Part shown: positions 1 through 7,651 of the stretch, piece after piece | Position numbering within the stretch: position 1 is the stretch's first letter | Layout: each line of letters opens with the position of its first letter | Source of the DNA: CAZTWC01 sp964617105 [NCBI: uncultured Myxococcia bacterium] | Lineage (GTDB): Bacteria; CAZTWC01 | NCBI GenBank assembly: GCA_964617105.1 | Contig: CAZTWC010000047.1 | Span: 1-11,269 of the forward strand | Direction of reading: 5' to 3' | Length of the DNA stretch: 11,269 nt | Notes under the pieces: generated by a model | The model's input: the letters and a program-made list of their open reading frames with translations, nothing else | Told to the model about the DNA's origin: nothing | Databases searched by the model: none | Position numbers and translations under genes: made by a program

Positions 1-7
1 CGTTTTG

Positions 8-1270
8 ATGAATCAAATAGATAAATGGGACTGGGAGACATCCCAAAAGGAACTAATTGATCTTAACCAGGTAAAAAGTGATTTTGTCAATACTTACGAA
101 CCTTTGGTTAGTGATGACGGAGAAAAAGTCGCTCTGCCGGTTCAGGGTGATGATGATCTATGGACCCTCAATGTAAATGGTGAGAACTGGCCTGAGAGTT
201 ACGATCTGCTCTGGTATCCCAAATTCGGACCTGACAACAGGCTGACTGCCATCGTACAGGTAGGAGGGCTTTGGACTGTGGCGGTTGACGGTGTGCCCTG
301 GGAAGAAAAAGCCCAGTACGTGTGGAATACCACCTTTAGTCCCGATGGCAGTATCATTGCCGTCCAGATTAAACGGGGTGAGGTATACTACAGCATGATG
401 GTAAACGGTAAGCCCTGGAAAAACGACTACTTCTCCTCTCGGGAACTCGCCCTGGACAATGGCGGTAGCCTGATTTCCACCGTTCAGGTGGAAAAACTAA
501 TGGAGGCTGACACCGAAGGCTTTATGAAAGGTACCTGGAGCCTGGCCTGCAATGATAAAGTGTGGGATGCCCGGTTTGTAAATGTTTACACACCAATTAT
601 AAGTGCTGATGGCAAACATTTGGCTGCCCAGGTGCGAACCGGAATCTGTGAATATACTATTGCCAAAGACGGTAAACCCTGGCCAAACTCTTTTGGCTGT
701 GTCTGGGAACCGGTGTTTGATCCTAAAAACTCGGTTACAGCGCCGGTCAAAGCGGATGGCGGCTGGGGTATGGCCAAAGATGGAACTATTCTCTGGCCAA
801 ACCGTTATGTCCAACTGTGGAATCCAGTGGTAAGCCCGGATGGGACCAGGCTGGCGGCTACTGCTTCGCCCAGTTTTGGCAAATGGACAATTGCTGTGGA
901 TGACAAAATCTGGCCGGTTCAATACAGTGATGCTGTCTTAGCACCGGTGTTCAGTGCCGACAGCCAAAAGGTGGCGGCCATTGTCAGAGATAATGGGCGC
1001 TGGAGTATTTCAGTGGATGGGACTACCTGGGCGGCAGACTACGATATGGTCTGGGATCCGGTCTTCAGCCCGGATGGAAGTCTGGTAGCGGCCAAAGTGG
1101 AGGAAGACGGAGCATATACTGTGGCAATAAATGGAAAGCCCTGGGATAAATCATTTCAATGGTTGTGGTCCCCTATATTCAGCCCCGATGGGACTAAATT
1201 GCTGATAAAAGCGGTTGAAGAGGGAAAATATATCCGCCAGGTGGTGGACGTTGAAAGTTTGAAAGGATAA
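8..1270 (+). CDS. tmcD: TmcD-like tryptophan-rich beta-propeller-type protein
   Basis: The 420-residue protein has no signal peptide and no membrane segment, so it is probably cytoplasmic. It has about 24 tryptophans and is built from about nine repeats of roughly 45 residues. Each repeat has a core like 'WTxAVxGxxW', then an aromatic-W-x-P step, then 'FSPDGxxxAAxV'. Examples are WTLNVNGENW, WTVAVDGVPW, WTIAVDDKIW and WSISVDGTTW. The SPDG turns resemble WD40/TolB-type propeller blades. The tryptophan-rich cytoplasmic subunit of the Desulfovibrio Tmc complex (TmcD) has this character, and the next two genes match TmcC and TmcB, which supports the name. Its biochemical role is not established; a scaffold or docking role on the cytoplasmic face is inference. 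The ATG at 8 is preferred to the TTG at 5, but the frame is open to the window edge, so the true start may lie upstream. Confidence 0.75.
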   Translation: MNQIDKWDWETSQKELIDLNQVKSDFVNTYEPLVSDDGEKVALPVQGDDDLWTLNVNGENWPESYDLLWYPKFGPDNRLTAIVQVGGLWTVAVDGVPWEEKAQYVWNTTFSPDGSIIAVQIKRGEVYYSMMVNGKPWKNDYFSSRELALDNGGSLISTVQVEKLMEADTEGFMKGTWSLACNDKVWDARFVNVYTPIISADGKHLAAQVRTGICEYTIAKDGKPWPNSFGCVWEPVFDPKNSVTAPVKADGGWGMAKDGTILWPNRYVQLWNPVVSPDGTRLAATASPSFGKWTIAVDDKIWPVQYSDAVLAPVFSADSQKVAAIVRDNGRWSISVDGTTWAADYDMVWDPVFSPDGSLVAAKVEEDGAYTVAINGKPWDKSFQWLWSPIFSPDGTKLLIKAVEEGKYIRQVVDVESLKG

Positions 1271-1275
1271 TTGTC

Positions 1276-1923
1276 ATGTATGAATTTGTCACTGGCCCAT
1301 TTTTATGGATCTCCTTTCTTCTCTTTTTGGGCGGCAGTATCTATAAAATCGTTACCATGCTCAAGTTGGCTAAAAAAGAGAAGGTGATCTATCCATATAT
1401 GAATTTGAAGTTCAGTCTGCGCTCTTTGGCCCATTGGCTGGTTCCTTTTGGCAGTAGAAATATGCGGTTGAGACCTCTAACCACCGTGATCACCTTTTCC
1501 TTTCATATATGTTTGATTTTTCTGCCCCTGTTTTTGCTGGCCCACAATGTCTTTTGGGAAAAGGGGTGGGGCATCCATTGGTGGACCCTGCCGGAAACCT
1601 GGGCCGATGCCATGACTATTGTGGTATTAATAGGGTCACTTTTTTTCCTGATGCGGCGCCTAATCCTGCCGGAAGTCAAATATGTAACTACTACTGGTGA
1701 TTATAGCCTGTTAATCCTGATTATTCTCACTTTTCTCACCGGGTTTATCGCCCACCACCAGTATTTTTGGTACAATTTTATAGTCACAATCCACATCCTC
1801 TGCGGTGAACTTATGCTGATCTGCATCCCCTTCACCCGGCTTAGCCACATGCTCTACTTCTTTTTCACCAGAGCCTACATGGGATGTGAATTTGGAAATG
1901 TCAGACATGCGAGAGACTGGTAA
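1276..1923 (+). CDS. hmcE: HmcE/TmcC-like membrane cytochrome b subunit (NarI-like)
   Basis: This 215-residue integral membrane protein has about five hydrophobic helices, near residues 8-28, 70-90, 112-130, 143-160 and 166-195. It resembles the gamma subunit of nitrate reductase (NarI) and the HmcE/TmcC cytochromes b. Candidate haem b ligands are H77 and H90 in helix 2 and H173 and H191 in helix 5. The 18-residue spacing of the last pair equals that of the NarI ligands H187 and H205. It should pass electrons through the membrane between the periplasmic cytochrome side and the HmcF/TmcB protein encoded next. It starts 5 nt after the TmcD-like stop, with AAAGGA overlapping the end of that gene as ribosome binding site, so the two are one transcript. 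TmcC is an equally good name given the TmcD-like neighbour. Confidence 0.82.
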   Translation: MYEFVTGPFLWISFLLFLGGSIYKIVTMLKLAKKEKVIYPYMNLKFSLRSLAHWLVPFGSRNMRLRPLTTVITFSFHICLIFLPLFLLAHNVFWEKGWGIHWWTLPETWADAMTIVVLIGSLFFLMRRLILPEVKYVTTTGDYSLLILIILTFLTGFIAHHQYFWYNFIVTIHILCGELMLICIPFTRLSHMLYFFFTRAYMGCEFGNVRHARDW

Positions 1924-1937
1924 ACGAGGGAAACACT

Positions 1938-3251
1938 ATGTCAATTATGGTATCCAGAGAAGAAGTTGCTGATCCTGGCCTGGATGAAGTTATCGAAAAA
2001 ATAACACCCCAGCAGATAGAAGAAACTGTCCAAAAAGTGCTGACTCAGGAGTGCTCGGCCAGGTTAAAAGTTTATATGGAAACCTGCGTGCACTGCGGTC
2101 TGTGCTCCAATGCCTGTCACTATTTTAATTCTCATGACCAAGATCCGGAATATTCTCCAGTGGCTAAAGTTAAAAACACCATGTGGGAGTTGGTCAAAAA
2201 AAAGGGGAAAGTGGACAAGGATTTTTTCAAAATGGCAGCCAGGATAGCCTTTACCGAGTGTAATGTCTGCCGGCGTTGCAGCATGTATTGCCCTTTTGGC
2301 ATCGATATGGCCTACATGATCCTCACGGTCAGGCGGATGTGCAACCTGCTGGGACTGGTGCCCCAATATCTCCAGGATACGGTGAACAGTCATGCCGCCA
2401 CCATGAACCAGATGTGGGTTGGTCAGGACGAGTGGGTGGATACTTTGCAGTGGCAGGAGGAAGAGGCTTGCTTCGAAGTGCCAAACAGCAGAATCCCCCT
2501 GGAAGTGGAAGGGGCTGATTTTATGTATTCGGTGATTGGCCCGGAGCCGAGAATTCTGGCTCAACTCTTGGCCAACATGGCCCAGATAGCCCAGATTGCC
2601 AAACTGAATTGGACCATGCCGGCCACTGACGGTTGGGACAACAGCAACATGCCTATGTACTCGGGTGATTTTGAAACCATGGGCAGAATAGAGCGTTTGC
2701 ACTGGGAAACCGCTATGCGTCTCAAGGTGAAAAAAGTGGTGATGGGAGAATGCGGGCACGCCTTTCGGGGCGCGGTTTACGATGGTCCTAAGTGGCTATC
2801 CTGGAAGCATACCCCTATCCCCATGGTGCATGCGGTAGAATTCTATTACGATCTTTTAAAGAGTGGAAAAATTAAAATAGCCAAAAAATTTGATCAGCCC
2901 ATAACAGTGCAAGATCCCTGTAACATTGTTCGAGGCCGGGGACTGCAAGAAAAACTACGCTATGTTATGAACACAATGTGCTCTGATTTCAGGGATGTAT
3001 ATCCAAAGTACGAACACAATTTCTGCTGCGCTGCCGGCGGCGGGGTTATTAACTGCGGTCCGCCCTGGAAAACCACCCGGACCAAAGGTAACCGGGTAAA
3101 GGCGGAACAGCTTAAATCAACTGGTGCTCATATTGTGGTCACACCATGTCACAACTGCCACAGCGGCATTGAAGACATTATCGGGTACCACAAACTGGGC
3201 ATGCATGTCCGGTTTATCAGTGAAATCCTGGTGGAAAAAATTCATGGATAG
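1938..3251 (+). CDS. hmcF: HmcF/TmcB-like iron-sulfur protein with CCG domain
   Basis: This 437-residue soluble cytoplasmic protein is related to HdrD, DsrK, HmcF and TmcB. Two ferredoxin-type motifs bind [4Fe-4S] clusters: C50-C53-C56-C60 and C108-C111-C114-C118. The C-terminal half has one complete CCG (cysteine-rich) motif: C328, the pair C363-C364 in 'FCCAAGGG', and C404-C407 in 'TPCHNC'. In HdrB/HdrD such domains hold a non-cubane [4Fe-4S] cluster that works on thiol/disulfide substrates. C272 in 'GECGHAFRG' may be the remnant of a second CCG repeat. The likely role is the cytoplasmic electron entry or exit of the complex; a DsrC-type thiol partner is inference by analogy with DsrK. CGAGGG at 1925-1930 is the ribosome binding site. 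The length is close to that of HmcF/TmcB family members. The stop codon lies inside the start of hmcB (8-nt overlap). Confidence 0.88.
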   Translation: MSIMVSREEVADPGLDEVIEKITPQQIEETVQKVLTQECSARLKVYMETCVHCGLCSNACHYFNSHDQDPEYSPVAKVKNTMWELVKKKGKVDKDFFKMAARIAFTECNVCRRCSMYCPFGIDMAYMILTVRRMCNLLGLVPQYLQDTVNSHAATMNQMWVGQDEWVDTLQWQEEEACFEVPNSRIPLEVEGADFMYSVIGPEPRILAQLLANMAQIAQIAKLNWTMPATDGWDNSNMPMYSGDFETMGRIERLHWETAMRLKVKKVVMGECGHAFRGAVYDGPKWLSWKHTPIPMVHAVEFYYDLLKSGKIKIAKKFDQPITVQDPCNIVRGRGLQEKLRYVMNTMCSDFRDVYPKYEHNFCCAAGGGVINCGPPWKTTRTKGNRVKAEQLKSTGAHIVVTPCHNCHSGIEDIIGYHKLGMHVRFISEILVEKIHG

Positions 3252-4119
3252 AAGGCAGTTTTTAAAACTGGGGATGACAGCAGGCGGACTAACCATGGTT
3301 GGCGGTGCGCCGGCAATTGTCAATGCCTCAGGCCAGGTAGAGTTTCTGAGCGTGTTGGTGGATACCACCCGCTGCATCGGTTGCCGCCAATGCGAGTTAG
3401 CCTGCGCCCAGGCTAACGGATTGCCCATTCCCAATATCAACGACAAATCGGTTTTCAATAGTGTCCGCACCACCTCCACTATATCATTGACAGTGGTAAA
3501 TCGGTTTGAAACCCAAAAAGGGACAATCAATGTCAAACGGCAATGTATGCACTGTAATCAGCCCGGATGTGTTTCTGCCTGTCTGGTCGCCGCTATGAAG
3601 AAAAGAAAACAGGGGCCGGTTACCTGGGATACCAACTGCATCGGCTGTCGGTACTGCATGATTTCCTGCCCCTTTGATGTCCCCAAGTTTGAATATGAAA
3701 AAGCGGCGCCCAAATTGAAAAAATGCAACTTCTGCTTTAGCCGTTTAAAAAAAGGGCAACTCCCTGCCTGTGTGCAAGCGTGTCCGGCAGAGGCCTTGTT
3801 GTTTGGCACCCGTAAAAAAATGCTCTCCATGGCAAAAAGTCAAATTGGCAAATATCCGGGACAGTATCATCACCACGTATATGGCGAAAGAGAAGCGGGT
3901 GGCACCTCATGGTTATATATGTCCAGTGTGCCTTTTGATCAAATAGGTTTTAAAACCACTCTCAGTACCACCCCCTATCCAGAATTTACCAAAGGATTTC
4001 TGTATCTGGTTCCAGTGGTTTTCGTGCTATGGCCCTCATTGTTATTGGGGATAAACCGGTTGACGGAACGGACAGAAAAAATAGAGAGCAGTGGGGATCA
4101 AAAAGAGAACACGAAATAA
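3244..4119 (+). CDS. hmcB: HmcB-like Tat-exported four-cluster ferredoxin subunit with C-terminal anchor
   Basis: A 291-residue protein beginning MDRRQFLKLG, a twin-arginine motif followed by a hydrophobic stretch to about residue 25, so it should be folded and exported by Tat to the periplasmic side. Sixteen cysteines form four [4Fe-4S] sites: C44/47/50/54, C101/104/109/113, C132/135/138/142 and C161/164/176/180. This is the pattern of the DsrO/NrfC/HybA/HmcB family. A single hydrophobic helix at about 251-270 should anchor it in the membrane, as in HybA and HmcB. It would carry electrons between the HmcA haems and the NrfD-like HmcC. The frame is open further upstream (to 3124), but the ATG at 3244 is chosen because the Tat motif starts there and because the 8-nt overlap with the hmcF stop suggests translational coupling. 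Confidence 0.9.
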   Translation: MDRRQFLKLGMTAGGLTMVGGAPAIVNASGQVEFLSVLVDTTRCIGCRQCELACAQANGLPIPNINDKSVFNSVRTTSTISLTVVNRFETQKGTINVKRQCMHCNQPGCVSACLVAAMKKRKQGPVTWDTNCIGCRYCMISCPFDVPKFEYEKAAPKLKKCNFCFSRLKKGQLPACVQACPAEALLFGTRKKMLSMAKSQIGKYPGQYHHHVYGEREAGGTSWLYMSSVPFDQIGFKTTLSTTPYPEFTKGFLYLVPVVFVLWPSLLLGINRLTERTEKIESSGDQKENTK

Positions 4120-4151
4120 AGGAACTTATTAAAAATCCGTTAACAACTTAA

Positions 4152-4164
4152 GCCTTAATAAGGC
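4152..4164. repeat. Short inverted repeat in the hmcB-hmcC gap
   Basis: GCCTTA and TAAGGC form perfect 6-nt arms around a single A. It sits in the 96-nt space between hmcB and hmcC, the longest gap within the redox operon. It is too tight to form an RNA hairpin with full arms and has no T-run after it, so it is not a terminator. It could be a protein-binding dyad or chance. I found no convincing -35/-10 pair in this gap. Confidence 0.3.
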
Positions 4165-4215
4165 CATCTTGATATTGAGGTTAAAACAGCAGGTGTTCAA
4201 AGCGAGGGAAATAAA

Positions 4216-5463
4216 ATGACCGATAACCAGGCCGTACAGGAATCTGTTACCAATGATACCAACAAGGTGATAAAAGATCTCCTGACTTTTTTAAAAAAAG
4301 AGATAAAACCAAAAGGTAAACTGATAACTCCTTTTAATGTTATCACTGCACCCATAATCCTTTTAGGTCTTGTGCTAATCGTTTACCGGTTCGCCACTGG
4401 ACTAGGAACAACCACCAACCTTTCACAGGAATTTCCCTGGGGAATTTGGATCGGTTTCGATGTTATGACTGGCGTTGCCTTTGCTGGTGGTGCCTACTCC
4501 CTGACTTTTGCAGTATATATTCTCAAAGCCAAAAAGTACCATCCAATCATCCGGGCTACGGTGCTAAATGGTTTTCTAGCCTATTTGTTTTACGCTGGTG
4601 CTCTGCTGCTGGACCTGGGTCGTCCCTGGAATGCCTTGAACGTAATGATTGGCAATGATTGGGGAACCAGTTCTGTACTCTTTCTTGTGGCCTGGCATTT
4701 TATGATTTACATGATAGCAGAACTAATAGAATTTTCTCCGGCAGTTGCTGAATGGCTGGGATATAAAAGGCTGCGTAAATTTCTGGCGTCCCTTACCCTG
4801 GGGGCGGTTATTTTTGGGATAACCCTCTCAACTCTGCACCAGTCCGGCATCGGCGCTCTTTTCCTTATGGCCAGAGATAAAATTCACCCCTTATGGTATA
4901 GCGAATTTATACCGATCCTATTTTTTGTATCCAGTATTTTTGCCGGGCTTTCCATTGTTATTATTGAAGGTAGCATCAGTAACAAGGTTTTTCAGACCAG
5001 GATATCTGAAGAACACCATAAATCATACAATGATATTGTTCTCGGATTAGCCAAAGGCGCTGCCATGGCTATGTTTGCCTATCTGTTTCTAAAGTGCCTG
5101 GTCTTTATTCATGGAAAACACTGGGTACACATTAATTCTTCCATGGGATACTGGTTTCTCCTGGAAGTGATCGGTTTTGTCCTCATACCTATGTTTATGT
5201 TTATAGAAGGGGCAAAACACAAACGTATTAATATGGTACGGACAGCGGCAGTTCTTGCAGCGCTGGGGATTTTACTCAACCGGCTTAACCTGTCCATCAT
5301 TGTTTTCAAATGGAATGCCCCTAATCACTATGTTCCCCACTGGATCGAAATCATGATTACTCTGGCCATTGTGTTTATTGAAATTTGGGCTTTTCGGTGG
5401 GTAGTAAACCGGATGCCAGTTCTGAGCGATCCGCCGGAATGGGCAAAAGAAAAAGGGCATTAA
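4216..5463 (+). CDS. hmcC: HmcC-like NrfD-family integral membrane subunit
   Basis: This 415-residue polytopic protein has about ten hydrophobic segments after a polar N-terminus of roughly 40 residues. It belongs to the NrfD/PsrC family, with HmcC, DsrP and QrcD as relatives. Recognisable family stretches are PWGIWIGFDV (74-83), DLGRPWN (133-139) and TLHQSGIGALF (206-216), followed by the HPLWYSE segment. The family carries no cofactor of its own; it binds quinone or conducts protons and partners with a four-cluster ferredoxin subunit, here the product of the preceding gene. It may exchange electrons with menaquinone or take part in charge translocation. GCGAGGG about 8 nt before the ATG is a fair ribosome binding site. 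The gene lies 96 nt after hmcB and 15 nt before hmcD. Confidence 0.88.
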   Translation: MTDNQAVQESVTNDTNKVIKDLLTFLKKEIKPKGKLITPFNVITAPIILLGLVLIVYRFATGLGTTTNLSQEFPWGIWIGFDVMTGVAFAGGAYSLTFAVYILKAKKYHPIIRATVLNGFLAYLFYAGALLLDLGRPWNALNVMIGNDWGTSSVLFLVAWHFMIYMIAELIEFSPAVAEWLGYKRLRKFLASLTLGAVIFGITLSTLHQSGIGALFLMARDKIHPLWYSEFIPILFFVSSIFAGLSIVIIEGSISNKVFQTRISEEHHKSYNDIVLGLAKGAAMAMFAYLFLKCLVFIHGKHWVHINSSMGYWFLLEVIGFVLIPMFMFIEGAKHKRINMVRTAAVLAALGILLNRLNLSIIVFKWNAPNHYVPHWIEIMITLAIVFIEIWAFRWVVNRMPVLSDPPEWAKEKGH

Positions 5464-5466
5464 AAA

Positions 5467-5472
5467 AAGGAG
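5467..5472 (+). promoter_or_regulatory. Ribosome binding site of the short hmcD gene
   Basis: AAGGAG stands 6 nt before the ATG at 5479. It is one of the strongest Shine-Dalgarno matches in the operon and supports the 40-codon frame as a real gene. Confidence 0.7.
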
Positions 5473-5478
5473 CGTTAA

Positions 5479-5601
5479 ATGGAAGGTTTTATTTTTTACG
5501 ACCTGTTTGCAACCAAAGGTCTGGAATATTTGTTAGTCATTCTTTTCCTGTTTATCATGGTCGGATTTTGGCAATATCTGGTAGGTAAACCAAAAGTTTG
5601 A
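5479..5601 (+). CDS. hmcD: HmcD-like small membrane protein (40 residues)
   Basis: This short gene encodes a 40-residue peptide that starts MEGFIFYDLF and has one hydrophobic helix at about residues 15-35 (with LLVILFLFIMVGFW). It ends in a short basic tail, GKPKV. Its place directly after the NrfD-like gene matches HmcD of Desulfovibrio, a single-helix peptide of a little under 50 residues encoded after hmcC. It is probably a structural or assembly subunit in the membrane part of the complex; no cofactor-binding residues are seen. It has a strong ribosome binding site (AAGGAG) and follows hmcC by 15 nt. The overlapping frame at 5385-5588 runs out of hmcC sequence and is a shadow. The assignment rests on position, size and hydrophobicity, since the peptide is too short for secure homology by eye. 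Confidence 0.75.
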   Translation: MEGFIFYDLFATKGLEYLLVILFLFIMVGFWQYLVGKPKV

Positions 5602-5628
5602 GTATCTAAAACATCGGTAATTGGCTAA

Positions 5629-5642
5629 TTGACATAGATCAA
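5629..5642. promoter_or_regulatory. Candidate CRP/FNR-family binding dyad (TTGA-N6-TCAA)
   Basis: TTGACATAGATCAA matches the half-sites TTGA and TCAA spaced by six, the form bound by FNR/CRP-family regulators, which in sulfate reducers include HcpR. It ends 12 nt before the hmcA ATG. That is too close to the start codon for an activator of an hmcA-specific promoter, so if it acts it would more likely repress or block elongation. A match this short can occur by chance. Confidence 0.3.
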
Positions 5643-5654
5643 GAAAGTTGAGTT

Positions 5655-7241
5655 ATGAGAATACAAATCACATACCATCACTGGTTAATAAAAGTAAGCC
5701 TGGCGGGAATATTTTGGTCTTATCTATTCTTTTTGGCTGCCTGCTCTCCTGAGCAGGAAAAATCGCCTGTCCCCCGGGCCGATGCTATCAATCTTGATGA
5801 CTTCATTTCCACTAAACCACTTGAAAGACCCGGAGTTGTCTTCAAGCATACTTTTCATACCAAAGCGCTGAATACCCAGAATCAGGACTGCACCACCTGC
5901 CACCTGACCGGGGAGAAGCAGTTGATGAACCCCAGGTTTTACAGCCTGAATGAGGACAGCAAAAAGCAGACCCTGATGACCCTTTATCATGACAAATGTA
6001 TAGGCTGTCACGAAAAAAGCGAAGATATGGGGCTGAAACAGGGGCCGCTAACCTGTGGCCAATGTCATGCCAATAAACCCTCGGCTGCTCCGGCGCAACG
6101 CCCATTTGGCATGGATGCATCACTGCACTATCGGCATGTCCAGATCACTAAAGAGAGTTGCCAGGATTGCCACCATGAGTACAATCAAACTACTAAAAAA
6201 TTGGAATACCACAAGGGCAAAGAGCGTTCCTGCCGCGATTGCCACCGCCAAAAGGCGGAAGAAAACCGCAGTTCCATGCGGATGGCTTCTCACCGGGCCT
6301 GCATAGGCTGCCATAAAAACCGGAACTATCAAAACAGCCAGGGCGACAAGGTTACCGGCCCCATCCTCTGCCAGGGTTGCCACCAGGCAGATAAACAGGC
6401 TGCTATCAAAAAAGTAAGCAACATCCCCAGGCTAAAGGTTTCCCAGCCCGATTTCGCCCTGGTAAAAGCCCAGAATTTAGAAAAATCTAAAATGACCACC
6501 GTTCCCTTTAACCATAAAGCTCATGAAAACTATGTAGGGAGTTGCCGCCAGTGCCATCACCAGAGCCAGCAATCCTGCAGCAAATGTCACACTCTTGAGG
6601 GCGGTGACAAAAGTGGGGGTATAAATCTGGAACAAGCCATGCATCTCAAGCAGTCAGGGCACAGTTGTATCGGCTGCCATGAAAAAAAGCAGGCTGATGC
6701 AAAATGCGCTGGTTGCCATAGAATAATGAACCAGCCGGAGAAAAAACTTACCTCCCAATTAAATTGCCAAACCTGCCACCGGGGTCCGCAGCCAAAGGCT
6801 GGGGAGATAAAAACTCTGGGTAGTGCCTTGACAGAACAGACTAGGCAACTATTACCGCCTGTACAGGCGCAAAAACTCACTTTTTCCCAAAAACAGATAC
6901 CAGAGACCGTAACTATTAAAACTCTGACCAACAAATACCAACCCGTTACCTATCCTCACCAGAAAATATTGACCATCTTGAGTGATTATAGTAAGGCCAG
7001 CAAACTAGCCTCTGCTTTTCACGGTAAAGAAGATGTTCTCTGCCAGGGTTGCCACCATAACAGCCCGGTTGGGACTCAGCCTCCTTTGTGCGGTAGTTGC
7101 CATAAAAGTGAGCGCCCGGCAGGAGAAGATACCTACATGCCGAAATTACAAGGTGCCTACCACCTCCAGTGCATAGGTTGCCATCAAAAGATGAAAACCG
7201 GTCCGCAGGACTGTGAAAGTTGCCACCCAAAAAAACCATGA
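5655..7241 (+). CDS. hmcA: HmcA-like 16-haem cytochrome c, predicted lipoprotein
   Basis: A 528-residue secreted cytochrome with exactly sixteen CxxCH haem-binding motifs, whose first cysteines are at residues 79, 115, 134, 169, 193, 216, 239, 297, 308, 338, 351, 371, 463, 479, 506 and 520. Haem number and length agree with HmcA of Desulfovibrio vulgaris (16 haems, about 545 residues). The motifs group as 1-3, 4-7, 8-12 and 13-16, with haem-free linkers at about 245-296 and 376-462. The many extra histidines fit bis-histidine ligation of the cytochrome c3 type. The N-terminus ends its hydrophobic stretch with 'FFLAAC', a lipobox with Cys30 as the probable lipidated residue, so it would be tethered to the membrane rather than soluble. 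It should receive electrons from periplasmic cytochrome c3 or hydrogenase and pass them to HmcB/HmcC. It lies 53 nt after hmcD with only a weak ribosome binding site, and its stop overlaps the next start (ATGA). Confidence 0.92.
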   Translation: MRIQITYHHWLIKVSLAGIFWSYLFFLAACSPEQEKSPVPRADAINLDDFISTKPLERPGVVFKHTFHTKALNTQNQDCTTCHLTGEKQLMNPRFYSLNEDSKKQTLMTLYHDKCIGCHEKSEDMGLKQGPLTCGQCHANKPSAAPAQRPFGMDASLHYRHVQITKESCQDCHHEYNQTTKKLEYHKGKERSCRDCHRQKAEENRSSMRMASHRACIGCHKNRNYQNSQGDKVTGPILCQGCHQADKQAAIKKVSNIPRLKVSQPDFALVKAQNLEKSKMTTVPFNHKAHENYVGSCRQCHHQSQQSCSKCHTLEGGDKSGGINLEQAMHLKQSGHSCIGCHEKKQADAKCAGCHRIMNQPEKKLTSQLNCQTCHRGPQPKAGEIKTLGSALTEQTRQLLPPVQAQKLTFSQKQIPETVTIKTLTNKYQPVTYPHQKILTILSDYSKASKLASAFHGKEDVLCQGCHHNSPVGTQPPLCGSCHKSERPAGEDTYMPKLQGAYHLQCIGCHQKMKTGPQDCESCHPKKP

Positions 7242-7630
7242 GTACAAAAACCATATTAATTATTGATGATGAACCGGATATTATCACCTACCTTTCTACC
7301 TTGCTTACCAATCAAGGTTACCAGGTAATTACTGCAAACAACGCCTTTGACGGTATTGATCTGGCTATAAATAATCTTCCCGATCTGATTTGCCTGGATA
7401 TTATAATGCCCAAAAAATCTGGGATAACCCTTTACAAAGATCTAAAAACAGATAACAATTTGAGAAAAAAACCTACAATTATTATCAGTGCAGTAGAATC
7501 GCCGGCAAGTTTCAAAGGGGATAAATTTAAACAACTAGTACAAGACACCTCTATCCCGGAACCCAATGCCTTTTTTGAAAAACCCATTGCTATTGACAAA
7601 TTTTTACAGGTGATCAAAGGTCTGCTGTAA
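7238..7630 (+). CDS. rrf1: Rrf1-like single-domain response regulator
   Basis: A 130-residue stand-alone CheY-like receiver with no output domain. The acidic pocket is D10-D11, the phospho-acceptor is D54 in 'CLDIIMPKKSG', the switch serine is S84 and the conserved lysine is K115 in 'EKP'. Between S84 and K115 the loop is longer than in CheY (about 30 residues). The start is the ATG of an ATGA overlap with the hmcA stop, so it is translated with the redox operon. In D. vulgaris the hmc operon is likewise followed by the response regulator gene rrf1, which has been linked to control of hmc expression. Upstream codons from 7220 belong to hmcA sequence and are not used. The gene name rests on context plus family. 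Confidence 0.82.
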   Translation: MSTKTILIIDDEPDIITYLSTLLTNQGYQVITANNAFDGIDLAINNLPDLICLDIIMPKKSGITLYKDLKTDNNLRKKPTIIISAVESPASFKGDKFKQLVQDTSIPEPNAFFEKPIAIDKFLQVIKGLL

Positions 7631-7651
7631 AATGGTGACATTGGTAAGAAA

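Noticed and set aside
2064-2759. Long minus-strand frame (231 codons) inside hmcF
   Set aside because: It lies wholly opposite a well-supported gene, its translation shows no family signature, and it fits a shadow of the codon pattern of hmcF.
3124-3243. Upstream extension of the hmcB frame
   Set aside because: It overlaps the conserved CxxC end of hmcF in another frame and would bury the Tat signal inside the protein.
5629-5657. TTGACA at 5629 as the -35 box of an hmcA promoter
   Set aside because: At 17 nt spacing the -10 position reads GTTATG and overlaps the start codon, so it would not yield a usable leader.
5724-6934. Several minus-strand frames opposite hmcA
   Set aside because: They are antisense to repeated CxxCH codons; the cysteine-, proline- and serine-rich translations have no recognisable domain.
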